From positions 1 to 64,000 of the forward strand of contig NZ_JACZEP010000015.1 of assembly GCF_014863355.1 (NCBI RefSeq): DNA of 64,000 nucleotides. The letters are read 5' to 3'. The notes beneath the pieces were generated by a model that was given only the letters and a program-made list of their open reading frames with translations, was not told where the DNA came from and made no database searches. Made by a program: the position numbers and the translations under genes. Origin of the DNA: Aminobacter carboxidus (GTDB lineage Bacteria > Pseudomonadota > Alphaproteobacteria > Rhizobiales > Rhizobiaceae). Below are positions 63,462 to 64,000 of this stretch, in pieces; within the stretch, counting starts at the first letter, position 1; the number at the start of each line of letters is the position of its first letter.

Positions 63462-63882
63462 TTAACGGCATCGATGCCTTGTGAAGCTGTATCGGAGCGA
63501 TGCCATCGCGACCTCAAAGGTCAGCTTTGCGGCGGGCTTCACTGCCACTTGTTCGCCTGCCTTGCCTATGATGGCTCGGGATTTTCCAGCGGAAATGCCC
63601 CCGTTCACATGGATCTCGGCCCAGGACTCGAGGATTGGCGCCGCTGTCAAGCGCGGCAAACGATGCCGCCTTCACCTCCGTGACGTGGCAGGCCGGCTTC
63701 ATGGAGCGGCCATGATAGCTGACCACCAACGGCTTCTCCTTATGCTCGGCAAGCCCTGATCGTCTTGAATTGCAGGTCAACTGGCAATGCCAGTTCCGCA
63801 TTCGATCGACAGCGTTGACAGGGTCGCCCCCGCCAGCGAACCATTTCGCTTCCGCGAGCGTGGAAAGCCCTGTCAAACACAA
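63462..63882 (-). pseudogene. Frameshifted open frame of unknown function
   Basis: On the minus strand one frame carries SYHGRSMKPACHVTEVKAAS, then FAALDSGANP; skipping one base near 63627 joins it to ESWAEIHVNGGISAGKSRAI, then IGKAGEQVAVKPAAKLTFEV and a stop. The two pieces read as one continuous, plausible protein, which suggests a single-base indel in a conserved gene. The family is not recognised, and the N-terminus may lie further upstream. A chance join cannot be excluded. Confidence 0.4.
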
Positions 63883-63909
63883 TGGCGCGTAGCAGCCAAA
63901 AAGGCCTTG

Positions 63910-63937
63910 CGGTTATTCTAAGATACGGTTATTCTAA
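63910..63937. repeat. Direct repeat CGGTTATTCTAA
   Basis: Two perfect 12-base copies at 63910-63921 and 63926-63937, in an AT-rich patch at the right end of the window. They may belong to the promoter of a gene beyond the window edge. Confidence 0.5.
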
Positions 63938-64000
63938 TGATAGTAAGAATTGCCTTTGGCCGGGTTGCCCTGGCCTTGAGGGCGGGCAGCGCCGTTGTCA

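Overview
The window is high-GC DNA dense with ABC, TRAP and symporter operons, each paired with a GntR, TetR or AraC regulator. Protein families (TorTSR, TmoXVW-like, AapJQM-like, EhuB-like, Omp25/31-like) and rhizobial palindromic repeats point to an alphaproteobacterium of the Rhizobiales, probably Phyllobacteriaceae (Mesorhizobium/Aminobacter-like). No rRNA, tRNA, CRISPR array or intact mobile element was seen. Most of the DNA is catabolic or accessory: scavenging of small organic N and C compounds.

Layout. (a) 1-13282, a probable trimethylamine N-oxide (TMAO) locus: the N-terminus of a DUF1989-type protein that may be TMAO demethylase, TorT/TorS/TorR sensing proteins, a secreted TIM-barrel-like protein, a second two-component pair, and a TmoXVW/ProXVW-type ABC importer with a double-length permease. 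The upstream regions of the demethylase-like gene, torR and the importer share a TGTGAA-N4-TGTnAA-type motif. (b) 13617-17058: a cysteine hydrolase coupled to a GlxA-type AraC regulator, then a TetR regulator and a DapA-family lyase with a strong palindromic operator. (c) 17272-25508: an arylformamidase-like hydrolase, YtcJ-like amidohydrolase, GntR regulator, kynureninase and an AapJQM-like importer with no ATPase gene. (d) 25559-32365: a ribose-type ABC sugar importer with FGGY kinase, a HutC-type GntR regulator, and a neighbouring AraC regulator. (e) 32542-34625: trpB and trpA; the C-terminal half of TrpA looks unlike its N-terminal half. (f) 34626-42795: small membrane proteins, a DUF4212/sodium-solute symporter pair with a clear terminator, an exonuclease-CBS-nucleotidyltransferase fusion, and an outer membrane beta-barrel. 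(g) 42796-43963: decayed DNA with remnants of a recombinase and a LysR regulator and a 17-bp-stem hairpin. (h) 43964-55480: a probable trans-3-hydroxy-L-proline or related imino-acid catabolic island: proline-racemase-family protein with a Ser/Cys active site, ornithine-cyclodeaminase-family reductase, two RidA proteins, one EhuACD-like ABC core with three EhuB-like binding proteins, an SDR, an M20-like protein with a degraded metal site and two FCD-GntR regulators; two promoters share GTAACATATTAC. (i) 56052-63244: quinate/shikimate catabolism: AroQ-like dehydratase, TRAP transporter, shikimate dehydrogenase, TetR regulator and QuiC-type dehydroshikimate dehydratase, with a matching operator at two promoters. 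(j) 63245-64000: one frameshifted open frame and short repeats.

Functional assignments come from recognition of motifs and family resemblance in the translated sequence; no database search was run.
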